Below are positions 6,880 to 6,921 of a DNA stretch of 6,921 bases, in pieces. The stretch is taken from assembly GCA_964443825.1 (NCBI GenBank), contig CAYUEV010000061.1, forward strand, positions 1 to 6,921, given 5' to 3'. The stretch comes from UBA1081 sp964443825. Its GTDB lineage: Bacteria; Bacillota; Clostridia; Oscillospirales; Acutalibacteraceae. The notes under the pieces were generated by a model. That model saw nothing but the letters and a program-made list of their open reading frames with translations, did no database searches and was not told the origin of the DNA. A program made the translations under genes and the position numbers. Position 1 is the stretch's first letter. Every line of letters begins with the position of its first letter.

Positions 6880-6908
6880 TTGACTTCCCTTCCCCTTTGT
6901 GATAATAT
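6880..6908 (+). promoter_or_regulatory. probable sigma-A promoter for a gene beyond the window end
   Basis: TTGACT (6880-6885, 5 of 6) is followed after 17 bp by TAATAT (6903-6908, 4 of 6). An overlapping GATAAT at 6901-6906 would give a 15-bp spacer instead. It lies in the 124-bp AT-rich stretch after serS and points outward on the + strand, which suggests that the parB-serS unit ends here and a new one begins. The target gene is not in the window. Confidence 0.5.
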
Positions 6909-6921
6909 TTAAAAGCTCCCG

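Overview
The window reads as a chromosomal core segment of a low-to-medium GC member of the Bacillota, most likely a Clostridia-type anaerobe. This is inferred from three things. The glycogen genes include the non-catalytic partner GlgD, which is typical of that phylum. A Spo0J-type parB lies next to serS. The expression signals are clear sigma-A promoters and GGAGG-like ribosome binding sites. No genus can be named from the sequence alone.

Layout: all five genes are on the + strand, in two transcription units. Unit 1 starts at an extended -10 promoter (94-122) whose -35 region overlaps a cre-like palindrome. It carries glgB (156-2054), glgC (2083-3309) and glgD (3299-4414), and ends at a rho-independent terminator (4440-4474). 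After a short spacer with small repeats, unit 2 starts at a perfect-consensus promoter (TTGACA, 17 bp, TATAAT; 4557-4585). It carries parB (4628-5497) and serS (5511-6797), only 13 bp apart. A further probable promoter at 6880-6908 points out of the window toward an unseen gene.

How the genes work together: GlgC, with GlgD as its likely regulatory partner, makes ADP-glucose. A glycogen synthase that is not in this window would polymerise it, and GlgB adds the alpha-1,6 branches. ParB is the chromosome-segregation clamp protein, and SerRS charges tRNA-Ser. Their co-transcription looks like positional conservation rather than shared function.

I found no mobile element, CRISPR array, RNA gene or defence-like cassette, and nothing that looks like an undescribed system. 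The points most worth a second look are the cre-like site on the glg promoter, parB without a neighbouring parA, the missing glgA, the degenerate GlgD active site and the divergent, archaeal-like motif 2 of SerRS.
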